From an uncultured Myxococcales bacterium (GTDB lineage: Bacteria; Myxococcota_A; Bradymonadia; UBA7976; UBA1532), in the NCBI GenBank assembly GCA_903847385.1, contig CAINDO010000479.1, forward strand, positions 1 through 34,479: a stretch of DNA of 34,479 nucleotides. The letters are read 5' to 3'. Both the position numbers and the translations under genes were made by a program. The notes below the pieces were generated by a model. It had not been told where the DNA came from. It did no database searches and saw only the letters and a program-made list of their open reading frames with translations. Shown in pieces: positions 1 to 7,909 of this stretch (the stretch's first letter is position 1; every line of letters starts with the position of its first letter).

Positions 1-825
1 CGGCGCGGCGGCGTCCGGGTCCGGCGGGGGCGGCGGCGGGGGCGGCGCGGCGTCCGGGTCGGGCGGCGGCGGGGGCGGGTCGGGCTCACAGCCCCCGATG
101 TCGAAGCCATCGACGGGCGAGGCGCGGAGTTTACCCTCCGTCTGCGGACCGTATTGCCCGTCCTCCTCGATGAGATCGTCCGGGTGGTTGCGGTTCCACA
201 GGCGCTGGAAGGCACGGACGGACAGACCGCTCAGGTCCACCGTGCCGCCCCCGACGTAGTCGAAGTGCACGGGGTCGTCGTTGCCATGCCATGACCAGCT
301 GTGATTCTCGAGCGCGGGCTCCCAGCCGGCGTGGTCCTCGATGTCGATGGCCTTGCCGGACTCGTGGGGGCTGCGACCGGGGCTCGCCGCCAGGGGGATG
401 CCACACTGACCGTTCTGGTACCACTGATAGAGCAGGTACTGTTGGGGGAGCGTGCGCAGCGCCGAGTTCATCGTCATGGCGCGGCCGCGCTGGTCGAGCG
501 CGGCATGCAGCGCGGCCACCGCCGGCGCCTGCAAGTAAGGCCAAACGGACTCGCCCTCGTTGATGTCTCCCCGGCTGAACTGCACGAGCGTGTTGGGGCG
601 CAGGCAGTTGATCTCGTCGATGAGCTGCGCCGCCAGGCCGCGGACGATGGCCGTGGAGCAGCCCCCCGCCTGACCGACGTTCAGGCCGGCCCGCCAGGTG
701 CCGATGGCGCCCTCGACCCACGGCGACTCGGGGTCGTAGCGGTCGGCCTCGTTCTCACACGCGCCGAGGAGTGCGGCGCCTCCGCAGAAGAGAGCGCCCC
801 GAAACACGCGACCGGGCAGCGACAT
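1..825 (-). CDS. M15/VanY-type peptidoglycan peptidase lipoprotein, C-terminus cut by window edge
   Basis: A 275-codon open frame starts at ATG 825 and runs off the left edge without a stop. The N-terminus has a short hydrophobic stretch ending in a lipobox (LLGAC, Cys23), so it is probably an envelope lipoprotein. Residues about 50-195 look like a D-Ala-D-Ala carboxypeptidase/M15 domain: SPHESGKAID (His154, Asp161) fits the SxHxxGxAxD zinc motif, and DPVHFDY (His187) fits the third ligand. Residues about 198-240 resemble a peptidoglycan-binding type 1 repeat (LSVRAFQRLWN, DGQYGPQTEGKL). The visible tail is almost only Pro, Asp and Ala, a likely wall-spanning linker. The start shares its A with the TGA of the upstream barrel gene, which implies translational coupling. 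Known family role: trimming of peptide stems. Substrate here is inferred. Confidence 0.82.
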   Translation of the reverse strand, partial: MSLPGRVFRGALFCGGAALLGACENEADRYDPESPWVEGAIGTWRAGLNVGQAGGCSTAIVRGLAAQLIDEINCLRPNTLVQFSRGDINEGESVWPYLQAPAVAALHAALDQRGRAMTMNSALRTLPQQYLLYQWYQNGQCGIPLAASPGRSPHESGKAIDIEDHAGWEPALENHSWSWHGNDDPVHFDYVGGGTVDLSGLSVRAFQRLWNRNHPDDLIEEDGQYGPQTEGKLRASPVDGFDIGGCEPDPPPPPPDPDAAPPPPPPPPDPDAAAP

Positions 826-1337
826 CAGATGGCCCAGCCGACGTTGACGTTGAAGAACGGATAGACGGAGTGGGCCGAGCCGGTGTCGGCGCCCTCGGCC
901 GTGCTGTCGGCGCGGTAGTAGCCGTAGCCGGCGCCGCCGCTCACGTCGATGAAGGGCCCGAACTCGAACGCCCACTTGTACCCCACGATGCCCCCGGCGC
1001 CGACGACCTGAACCGTCAGCTCCATGCTCTTCTCGCCGCTGCGGATGTACTGACCCGCCGCGCCGGCGAAGGCGCCGCCGTCGCTCGAGCTGCCGGTGAA
1101 GTAGCCGCGGAACTGCAGCCCCGTGTCCCAGGCGGACATGGTGACGTCCTTGGCGTGCGTGCGGTCGAAGGTCGGGGCGCCGAAGCCGCCCTGCAGCGCC
1201 ATGGAGAAGGCGTCCGTGAACATGAACTCGATCTGGAGTTCGGCCAGCTTGACCACGGCCTTGGGCACCGACACGGAGAACGCCACGGCCTGGTCGCCGG
1301 CCAGCAGGGCGAGGAGCGGCAAGGCGGGGGCGAGCAC
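825..1337 (-). CDS. Small predicted outer-membrane beta-barrel or secreted protein, function unknown
   Basis: 170 residues with a GTG start; GGAG lies about seven bases upstream, which supports this start. The N-terminus (LAPALPLLALLAGDQAVA) reads as a signal peptide. The rest alternates short amphipathic strands with aromatic and Gly residues (for example WAFEFGPFIDVSGG and YPFFNVNVGWAI). It ends in Ile after an aromatic-rich last strand, as in small barrels such as DUF3575-like proteins; that resemblance is by pattern only. It overlaps the M15 lipoprotein gene by one base (TGATG), so the two are probably an operon. No enzymatic motif is visible. Confidence 0.7.
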   Translation of the reverse strand: MLAPALPLLALLAGDQAVAFSVSVPKAVVKLAELQIEFMFTDAFSMALQGGFGAPTFDRTHAKDVTMSAWDTGLQFRGYFTGSSSDGGAFAGAAGQYIRSGEKSMELTVQVVGAGGIVGYKWAFEFGPFIDVSGGAGYGYYRADSTAEGADTGSAHSVYPFFNVNVGWAI

Positions 1338-1719
1338 GGGCGGTCTCCGGAGTCGAAGGGTGAGCCCCCACGTGTAGCAGACCCGGGCGGCGTCATCCAG
1401 GGGCGGGCGCGCGTGACAGCTCTCGCGCGAGGGTCACGGAAGTCGGCGTCGAGGGGTCGGGCGACGCTGGTCGAGCGGAAACGCGCTCGCGACAACCTCA
1501 AATATGCACCAGAGAACTTGCGCTACCGAGTCGCTTGATGGCCCGCCCCGGATGGCCCCACGGCACTCGGTCGTCGAGCATGCACTCAAGCAACATCGAG
1601 AGTTGGGTGGCAATTCGTCCTCGAATGGGCGTAGGAGATCATGCCGGCACGCGGCTGTCGATCCCCTTCGGCGAGGCCGGCGCGTATGTCAGGAGCCTGT
1701 TCGGTGGGGCGGGGGGTGA
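1338..1719. other. Intergenic stretch, no gene recognised
   Basis: About 380 bases between the start of the barrel gene and the stop of the PhoD-like gene. Short open frames exist on the plus strand but show no ribosome-binding site, signal or recognisable motif. The right part is less GC-extreme than the left, so the boundary of the compositionally distinct capsid cluster probably lies here. Promoter elements for the barrel gene should be in the left part, but none stands out. Confidence 0.5.
1413..1437. promoter_or_regulatory. Candidate palindromic operator upstream of the barrel gene
   Basis: GTGAC and GTCAC flank a central 10-base palindrome (CTCGCGCGAG), slightly off-centre, about 75-100 bases upstream of the GTG at 1337. 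Dyads in this position can be repressor sites, but the sequence is GC-rich and chance dyads are common. Low confidence. Confidence 0.2.
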
Positions 1720-3540
1720 TCACATCGTCGAGATCGAAAATGGGCCGAGGCGAGCGTAGATTCGTGTCAGCTCGGCGTCCTCCCGCGTGGGGATGATGTC
1801 GTTGTGGATCGTTGCGGGTTCAGTGCCGAAATCAATGCGCGTGACGGCGTAGTTGGTCACGGGGATGGCCTCGCCTTGGAGTTCGGCGTGAATTCCCCGA
1901 AGGATGTTCGACTTGACTGTTGGATTCATCAACCGGAGTTCATTGAGCAAGCCGTCGGCAGAGGCACCGCTCGTCTTGGGATAATCCACCTCGGTGCCGA
2001 TCACGGCGCCTGCCTCGTATGCACCCGGCGGCTCCTTCGCGATGGCCGACCCGATGGCACACTGCATCGTCCGGCCGCCGGCCAAGCGAATCTTGAACAA
2101 CCCGCCGATGTGGATGTCGCCGCCGAGGAACGTCACCGGCATTGCGGTGCCCGGCCGGCCCGGGACCTGTAGCGCGCCGAAGAGGCGCAGCAGGCGCCCC
2201 GCCTCGTCCAGGTTTCGGGCGGACTGCCAGCCGTCTCTCAGGTCGTCGACACTCTCACGCTGCAGATCTTCGACTTGAGCGTCCGACCAGTTGATCGCAA
2301 CGCCGAATCCAATCGCCTCATCGATCGAGCCGAAGGCCTTGAGGTTGCCGAAGGTCTTCATCATCGAGTCCAGATCGCCACGCTTGAACTCGGCGACGTC
2401 GGGTTCGTAGTCGCCCACGAACCACTCGCCGACCGAATCAGTCGAGTTCATGACGATCGGAACGCTCGTCACGGGAATCACGGCGCGCGTCGTTCGCGGG
2501 AGATTCCGCAGCATTTCCGACACGAACTTCCACTGGGCGTCGCCATGGACGCGGTTCACCGGCTGGTCGGGAGCGTCCTCGGGCGGTTCGAGGAAGTAGT
2601 CCCGCGCGCTGCGCCCGTCGAACATCACGACCCGGGCGGCGCCCACGTCGAACCAGTACTCGACCGTCGACTTTCGAGCGATCGTGGGCAGGGAGACATC
2701 GGGGGCGCCCGTTGGCCACTGGCCAAAGTCCGGTGACCGGCTCGCACGCGTCGCCGCACCACGATTGAATGGCCCAATCGGGCCGTGGCAGCGCTGGAAA
2801 TGCCAGAAGGCGGTCCGGGCGTCCCGATAGTAGGCCTGGAACAATTCGAAGATGGGCTTTCCTTTCGGGTACTTCTTGACCAGCGCGTCCGTATCGCCCG
2901 GTCGCGAGCCCCATCCATCGCGAAGCTCATGGTCGTCCCACATCATCGCGACCGGCAGGCTGGCCATCACCTCGCGGATGGCCGTCCGGCCCCACTGCGA
3001 CTGATATAGATCGGCAAACGCCCGTAACCGATCCGCCGAGCCGGAGTGCAGCGTGTGCTTCCAGAGGTTGTAGGCGACGTCTCGGGCGTCCGTGTAGACT
3101 TGGTCGCCGGTCAGTACGAGGTAGTCGGGCTCCGCATCCGCGATGTAGTCGCGCAGGTGCGGCCAACCGAAGTACTTTTCCTTGAGGTCAGTGCCGCCGG
3201 AACACGAGGTGGAGACGATGGTCACGGCCGAGCGAGAGTTCGCGGGGGGCATCGTGCGCACTGAGCCTGAGGCGAGGGTTCTCGGAAAGCCACCGCCCTC
3301 GACCACGTCGAATCGATAGCGCATCCCCGGCTTCAGCCCGCGAATGGTACACACCCCTGTGTTGAAGATCCGATCGCGAGGCGGAACGGTCGCTTCCGTG
3401 GACTCGAACCGGAAGAAGTGCTGGGTATGGCCGAGGTCGACGCGTACACGAAGGTGTTCGACGGCCGCGGAGGCGCGAACCCAGATTCGGGTGCTCTCGG
3501 TGTCCGTGAAGCCGATGACCGGACCGAGGAGGAGATTCAT
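1720..3540 (-). CDS. PhoD-like metallophosphatase (alkaline phosphatase D family)
   Basis: 606 residues from ATG 3540. An in-frame extension upstream to 3720 overlaps the cysteine-rich gene and was not used. Residues about 1-100 look like the PhoD N-terminal Ig/fibronectin-like domain. Residues about 105-500 carry metallophosphatase motifs: YLVLTGDQVY (Asp146), MMWDDHELRDGW (Asp202, Asp203, His204), VIPVTSVPIV and FLGGDIHIGG (Asp475, His477). These are typical of the PhoD phosphodiester/monoester hydrolase family. No signal peptide or Tat motif is visible from this start, unlike secreted PhoD, so it may act in the cytoplasm. Its start lies 25 bases after the cysteine-rich gene stop, making it the last gene of the capsid cluster. 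Substrate unknown. Confidence 0.85.
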   Translation of the reverse strand: MNLLLGPVIGFTDTESTRIWVRASAAVEHLRVRVDLGHTQHFFRFESTEATVPPRDRIFNTGVCTIRGLKPGMRYRFDVVEGGGFPRTLASGSVRTMPPANSRSAVTIVSTSCSGGTDLKEKYFGWPHLRDYIADAEPDYLVLTGDQVYTDARDVAYNLWKHTLHSGSADRLRAFADLYQSQWGRTAIREVMASLPVAMMWDDHELRDGWGSRPGDTDALVKKYPKGKPIFELFQAYYRDARTAFWHFQRCHGPIGPFNRGAATRASRSPDFGQWPTGAPDVSLPTIARKSTVEYWFDVGAARVVMFDGRSARDYFLEPPEDAPDQPVNRVHGDAQWKFVSEMLRNLPRTTRAVIPVTSVPIVMNSTDSVGEWFVGDYEPDVAEFKRGDLDSMMKTFGNLKAFGSIDEAIGFGVAINWSDAQVEDLQRESVDDLRDGWQSARNLDEAGRLLRLFGALQVPGRPGTAMPVTFLGGDIHIGGLFKIRLAGGRTMQCAIGSAIAKEPPGAYEAGAVIGTEVDYPKTSGASADGLLNELRLMNPTVKSNILRGIHAELQGEAIPVTNYAVTRIDFGTEPATIHNDIIPTREDAELTRIYARLGPFSISTM

Positions 3541-3565
3541 CAGGGCCTCGTCGTGGTGGGAGGGG

Positions 3566-3976
3566 TCAGCGGGTCTCGCAGCGGCCGTCGATACAGGCCA
3601 GAGCTTCGCAGCATCCTTTCCCCGAATTGCACAGGTTCCCACTTGAATTGGGTCTACAGCTGCCATTTGGCGTCTCACAGTAGCCAGACGGGCAGGACCC
3701 ACCTTGAAACCGTGGCACACATTCGTGTCGTTCGGTCGAAAACAGCGCTACGCAGACAAACGAATCGGCACATTCGTTCCCTTGCTGCCGGCAGTCGGGC
3801 GTCGGTGGGCCTACCTCTTCGACTCCGCAATCCGCTGCGAGAGTTGCATCCGTGATTGGCTCAGTCGAATCCGAGTCTTCGCCGCAAGCGACTGGCGTGC
3901 TGAGCGACAGGCCGAGCACCAACACGAAACGGGCGGGCCCCGCCGGGGAGGCATCTTGGGTTACGTGTCGTTCCAC
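3566..3976 (-). CDS. Cysteine-rich secreted protein or lipoprotein
   Basis: 136 residues from GTG 3976, overlapping the 3' end of the 813-residue gene by 16 bases. A shorter in-frame GTG just before LVLGLSLS is possible and would put the hydrophobic segment at the very N-terminus. The segment VLVLGLSLSTPVAC looks like a signal with a weak lipobox (PVAC). After that come 13 cysteines in about 90 residues, in spaced patterns such as CPSGYC and GKGCC, suggesting a disulfide-stabilised extracytoplasmic module. Such Cys-rich small lipoproteins are frequent in Myxococcota-like genomes. No catalytic motif is seen. Position between the large unknown protein and the PhoD-like gene suggests co-transcription. 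Confidence 0.65.
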   Translation of the reverse strand: MERHVTQDASPAGPARFVLVLGLSLSTPVACGEDSDSTEPITDATLAADCGVEEVGPPTPDCRQQGNECADSFVCVALFSTERHECVPRFQGGSCPSGYCETPNGSCRPNSSGNLCNSGKGCCEALACIDGRCETR

Positions 3977-6402
3977 AACTTTGTTCCATCTGGTAGGACT
4001 CTAGTCGAGTCGGTCTTTGCGATTCTGCTCACACCAGATCCTTCCTGGACCCGGCGAAGTGCAGCAGTGAGAGAATTCGAACCTACACCGGACCCTTTCG
4101 CCGAGCGAGTTGACTCGCCGACGGCATCGGGCAAACTCCGCGAGGCAAAGTCTGTTCTCCTCGCGCGGAGCGTGGGCGGCCCGGCGGCGTCCCGCGGGCC
4201 ACCCTGCTCTAGCGCGCCCCGAATTATCGCCGCCTGGCGGACGTCGCCGCTCGAGTGCGTTTGCCCCGATACGTTAGCGACACTGCCGTGCTCGTCGTCC
4301 CTTTGCCAACTCCACTCGGGTTGGACCTGCTCCGACGTTGGGACTGCCGTGTGACTACCCATGTTTCTGATCTTCACGCCTGCCCAGTCCTCGAACCGGC
4401 GCATTGCGCTCGGTCCGAGCGAATCGCCCAAGGACTCGACGCGTGCTACCAGGAACTCGACCACGGAGGCAGGTTGGAGCGCCCCTTTCATGGACACACC
4501 GGAGAGACTGCGTGCAAGCTCCGCGTCCGCAATGGTCAATTGTCGGACTATATCGCCTGGGTTTGGGCGGGCGAGCAAATTCACCGGCTTTGCCACGTTG
4601 ATGACAGCGGCCCCCGCGGTTTCCTCTGCAGCAGGGGGCTTCTGCGCCGGCGCGATGTCCTGGCCATGACTTGCAAGCGGCACATACGCGGAGAGGGACA
4701 GGCTCCGAGCGTACGCGAGCTGCTCCACGACTGGGTCAAGCTGCCGGTGCGCAGCCATGTTTGAAAACGCCCGATTGGCATCGCCGAGAACCGCGAGCAG
4801 TGGCTTGTACGGAACTTCCCGAGTCCGGACCACAGCAATCATTCGGCCAGAGTACGTGCCCTCGAATCTCCTTGTGACTCCATTGTCGCCATCGAGTCGG
4901 AGGTTCTCCTTACGATCCACGGGGTAGGGCACCCATTCAGTCCATTCGACAACGACGGATGCATAAAGGTCCCACCAGCGAACATCCACATCGTGGTCCC
5001 TGCCCTCGGCCACGTTGAGCTGAGTCAACTCAGAGTCGAAGCGGACCGGTACGTTCCAGGCTCGGATTGTGACCGGGCTTGGGCCCATCGGCTTGCCCGG
5101 AACGGTCACCGCGTTTGCGGTTGCCGCGGGTGGCACGTGGTCACGAATCACGGAAACTGCAGTCGCCACGTCGATGTCAAGCGCGTCCGCCGACGCTCCC
5201 GGGGGAAATGCGCGCTCCAAGTAGTTCCGCAGGCTGCGGACGACGTTGCGAAAGTACTCATCGAGTTCCACGCCGCGAGTGGCATTTTGTCCGGCGCGGT
5301 GATTGCCACGCGTCGAGCCAACCTTGACGCCACCGGCAACAACCGCAATCAGGTCTGGTGAGGGCGAAGTAGTCGCAACGTAGGCCACGCGAAGCCGTGC
5401 CTTGATTCGATAGTCGAGTGCATCACTCTCGACGACCGCGGCCGCGAAGAAGTCTTGGACGCCATCCAGGCCACGGGACAGGTTCTCGAGTTGGCTGATG
5501 TACCAAGCGTCGGGATCCATCCGGTCGCGCGGAGTCCGAATCAGCGGGCGCGGCCGCACGCTGAACTGCAGGTTCTGCGTACCGACGTATCGAGCCCGCA
5601 CCAGCGCCAAGAGGTTGGTGACTTGGGCACGATAGCCTTCTGCTCGGCGCCGCATGGACGCCGCGGCTTGCTCTCGGGTCGACTCGGAACTGGATTCTGT
5701 GGTCGTCGCGTTGATGGTTACGTCTGTCGTCGACGAACCTGAGCCGTAGCCCGCGACGATGCCGCCAAGCAAGCCGAACCCCCCTGCCGAACTCTCGCGT
5801 TTCGTATTGACAGTCGTGTGGCCCGACTCCGAGGACTGCGTGGTGGAGTCCCCCGTGCGCACCATCGACTCTCCGACGTTCGACTCATCGACTGATACAG
5901 AAAACTGATGCTCATAGTCACGAGCCATCGGTGCCGCGCTGGCGAAGTACGCCGCAGGCTTTTGCACGAAGTCGTCCGTCGCCCCTCTCGTGGCGATCTT
6001 GATGTCGAGGAGGAGCGCTCGTGCGGGGTCGCTCCACGAGAGGACCTCCGTTGCTAGATCCCTGTGAGTGCTGTCCGGGTCGCGGATGGGAATCTTCGGC
6101 AACGCACCTTCTAGCCGGCCCGGGGCCACGGTCACCGTGAACTTGAAATAGACGACACGCTTTCCGGGGTAGGCGTCGCGCGTCAAGACCTCTGGGACTT
6201 GGTAGGAGAAGATGGATAGTGCCGGGCTGAAGTCGGCGGCGAAGTCCGAGTCCACACGATCGTAAATCTTCGCGCCCGTGGTCCCCAAGAGCTGCCACGG
6301 CACCTCGATGGGGATTGCGGACGCTTGTGTGCCGGTCCCTGCTGTCTGCTCCCACGCAGGCACGTTGTGGATTAGCGAAACATCTTGTGGCTGCTTGGGC
6401 AT
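3961..6402 (-). CDS. Large unrecognised protein with Ser/Thr-rich, Gly-tipped hairpin-like segment
   Basis: 813 residues; no family recognised and no signal peptide. Residues 1-160 look beta-rich. Residues about 164-240 form a striking symmetric segment: Ser/Thr-rich polar alternation (GDSTTQSSESGHTTVN), a hydrophobic Gly-rich tip (GGFGLLGGIVAGYGSG, 207-222), then again Ser/Thr-rich alternation (TTDVTINATTTESSSES). This resembles the membrane-inserting hairpin of aerolysin-type pore formers, by pattern only. Residues about 241-275 are helical and charged, 470-535 rich in Trp and Tyr, and the C-terminal 120 residues polar and probably disordered. It starts 81 bases after the capsid-like gene stop and overlaps the next gene. 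Third codon positions are visibly less GC-rich than in the flanking housekeeping genes. The long open frame and coherent protein pattern support it as real. Confidence 0.75.
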   Translation of the reverse strand: MPKQPQDVSLIHNVPAWEQTAGTGTQASAIPIEVPWQLLGTTGAKIYDRVDSDFAADFSPALSIFSYQVPEVLTRDAYPGKRVVYFKFTVTVAPGRLEGALPKIPIRDPDSTHRDLATEVLSWSDPARALLLDIKIATRGATDDFVQKPAAYFASAAPMARDYEHQFSVSVDESNVGESMVRTGDSTTQSSESGHTTVNTKRESSAGGFGLLGGIVAGYGSGSSTTDVTINATTTESSSESTREQAAASMRRRAEGYRAQVTNLLALVRARYVGTQNLQFSVRPRPLIRTPRDRMDPDAWYISQLENLSRGLDGVQDFFAAAVVESDALDYRIKARLRVAYVATTSPSPDLIAVVAGGVKVGSTRGNHRAGQNATRGVELDEYFRNVVRSLRNYLERAFPPGASADALDIDVATAVSVIRDHVPPAATANAVTVPGKPMGPSPVTIRAWNVPVRFDSELTQLNVAEGRDHDVDVRWWDLYASVVVEWTEWVPYPVDRKENLRLDGDNGVTRRFEGTYSGRMIAVVRTREVPYKPLLAVLGDANRAFSNMAAHRQLDPVVEQLAYARSLSLSAYVPLASHGQDIAPAQKPPAAEETAGAAVINVAKPVNLLARPNPGDIVRQLTIADAELARSLSGVSMKGALQPASVVEFLVARVESLGDSLGPSAMRRFEDWAGVKIRNMGSHTAVPTSEQVQPEWSWQRDDEHGSVANVSGQTHSSGDVRQAAIIRGALEQGGPRDAAGPPTLRARRTDFASRSLPDAVGESTRSAKGSGVGSNSLTAALRRVQEGSGVSRIAKTDSTRVLPDGTKLWNDT

Positions 6403-6483
6403 CTCTCGACTCCGTGCCAGCCCGGCGCAGGGCTGTCAAGTTGATTTCGGTGGTCGTCTAGTTGCTTCGTTGGGACGGTCAGG

Positions 6484-7623
6484 TCACCACGCCTCGCCGG
6501 CGATCGAAACGCCCCACAAGCGGGCCACGCTCTGGCGCTCCGGAACGTACAGCGTGTACGTCCCGTGGACCCGGTAGCCCTCGGTCACCGTGTTCGGGGC
6601 CTGCGCCACCGGCTCGACCACGATGCCGAACTGCTGCGAGTCGCCGCCCACGTGGAGGATGCGGACGCCGCTCGGGCCGCCAATCCGGAGCGCATAGATG
6701 GACGTGGCGTCGGTTCCGCCCCAGGCGGGGACCGCGCCCGTCGTGGACTCGTCCTCGCGAACGGGGCCGACGTAGACGGGCACGCCGTCGAAGTGGTAGC
6801 GCATCTCGCCATCGGGCGTGGGGAGGAAGACCGGCTGGTTCGAGCCCGTCGCCGCGCGCTCCGCCGAGATGAGGGCGTCGCGCGCGCGCTGCGACATCAG
6901 AAGCAGGTTCGGCCCCTGCCCGAACGCGCCGCCGCTCGGGGAGACACGGCGGAGCACCTTCCTGACGCCATCGATCAGCGCCGTAGTCCCCAGCTTGACG
7001 ACCTGGAAGGTGTCTGTGTGGATGGTGCCCGAGCCGCCCGGATAGAGGCCGTCGTACATTCCGGCCAGCCCGCCGATGGTACCGTAAGTGATGCCGCTGC
7101 CCGTCGTTCGGGTCGTGCTGTTGATGGCGTCTCGGCTGAGCTGCCGCGCGACGGCCATGGACGCGAGTCGAATGAGCGTGGCCTTCACGTCCGGGCCAAT
7201 GGTCCCGCCGCCCCCGGACGCCACGACCTTCGCCTGGAAAGCGTCGATATCGAAGCTCGTGCCGATGCGACGGAAGGCGAACTGCTCGTACGCCGTAACG
7301 AGGGACGTCTCGATCGCCAGGTTCATGTCCGTCGGCGCTGTGCCGCTGGTGAACCAGTCTGCGCCCGTCCCGGAGGCGCCCGGCGCGCCCGCGGTCGACT
7401 GCGGGAAGAACGCCGGATCCGGGCCAACGGAGCCGATGTCCGGCCTCGCCGGCTCGACACCACGCAGCGGATCGCGCGAGTACGCCTCGAACGGCAATAC
7501 GGTGATGAAGTCGTCGCGGGCGATGAGCGCCGGATTCGTCGAGCCGTACCACGCGTAGTTCGGACCCGGCAGGAAGCCGGCGCTCTGCTGGAGCGCCGAA
7601 AGCTGATCGTCGGCCAACGCCAT
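6484..7623 (-). CDS. HK97-fold major-capsid-like protein, orphan
   Basis: 379 residues from ATG 7623, chosen because GGAGG sits seven bases upstream; an in-frame start at 7728 has no such site. The order of elements fits HK97-type major capsid proteins. Residues about 108-135 give an E-loop/strand exit (YEQFAFRRIGTSFDIDAF), 142-168 an amphipathic spine-type helix, and 236-256 a P-domain helix after PNLLLMSQRARDAL. Residues 277-290 (HFDGVPVYVGPV) fit the usual GxPV strand, and the last 70 residues (SIYALRIGG, GVRILHVGG, GYRVHGTYTLYV, SVARLWGVS) fit the closing A-domain pattern. Family assignment is by motif layout, not by search. No terminase, portal, maturation protease or tail gene is near. 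It could be a prophage relic, a domesticated capsid or an encapsulin-like shell; at 379 residues it is longer than typical family 1 encapsulins. Confidence 0.72.
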   Translation of the reverse strand: MALADDQLSALQQSAGFLPGPNYAWYGSTNPALIARDDFITVLPFEAYSRDPLRGVEPARPDIGSVGPDPAFFPQSTAGAPGASGTGADWFTSGTAPTDMNLAIETSLVTAYEQFAFRRIGTSFDIDAFQAKVVASGGGGTIGPDVKATLIRLASMAVARQLSRDAINSTTRTTGSGITYGTIGGLAGMYDGLYPGGSGTIHTDTFQVVKLGTTALIDGVRKVLRRVSPSGGAFGQGPNLLLMSQRARDALISAERAATGSNQPVFLPTPDGEMRYHFDGVPVYVGPVREDESTTGAVPAWGGTDATSIYALRIGGPSGVRILHVGGDSQQFGIVVEPVAQAPNTVTEGYRVHGTYTLYVPERQSVARLWGVSIAGEAW

Positions 7624-7629
7624 GAAGAA

Positions 7630-7634
7630 CCTCC
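7630..7634 (-). promoter_or_regulatory. Ribosome-binding site of the capsid-like gene
   Basis: GGAGG on the minus strand, seven bases before ATG 7623. It is among the best Shine-Dalgarno matches in the window and fixes the start of the capsid-like protein, suggesting strong translation as expected for a shell protein. Confidence 0.7.
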
Positions 7635-7737
7635 ACCCGTGGGCAGGATGCCTGACCGTCGCGCGCTGCTGCCCCAGTCGCCACGCCGGTGTCCCCATTG
7701 GACGAATGGACGCCGCCAGAATTCCCACGCGGGAGTG

Positions 7738-7815
7738 AAATGAAAAAAACAGAATCGAAAAAATGTCCTAATTTCAGCAGGTTACGTTCACGCCATTTCG
7801 GTCTCGTCCAATTTT
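7738..7815 (-). promoter_or_regulatory. AT-rich putative promoter region of the capsid-like cluster
   Basis: A markedly AT-rich island, with runs of seven and six A on the plus strand and an AATTTCAG tract, in an otherwise GC-rich window. It lies about 115-190 bases upstream of the capsid-like start and just before the ATPase remnant on the other strand. The minus strand has a TTGGAC box at 7811-7806, but no convincing -10 at the right distance. It probably holds the promoter of the 7623-1720 cluster. Confidence 0.3.
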
Positions 7816-7909
7816 GCACCGAACTTGGCGGAGACGCGAGCACCGCCTGTCGTCTTCGGCCTGCAGTTCTACAAGTCGTCCTTGGGAAAGTTGCCACCAC
7901 GGGCGCCGC

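Noticed and set aside
1504..1759. Short plus-strand open frames in the gap after the PhoD-like gene
   Set aside because: No ribosome-binding site, signal or recognisable pattern; partly antisense to the phosphatase.
3541..3720. N-terminal extension of the PhoD-like protein
   Set aside because: It overlaps the Cys-rich gene and has no domain or signal; ATG 3540 begins exactly at the N-terminal domain.
6484..7623. Simple prophage annotation
   Set aside because: No terminase, portal, protease, tail, lysis or integrase gene is seen around it; only the capsid-like gene supports a phage origin.
6484..7623. Classical encapsulin with known cargo
   Set aside because: Neighbours are not ferritin-like, peroxidase or cysteine desulfurase genes, and the protein is longer than family 1 encapsulins.
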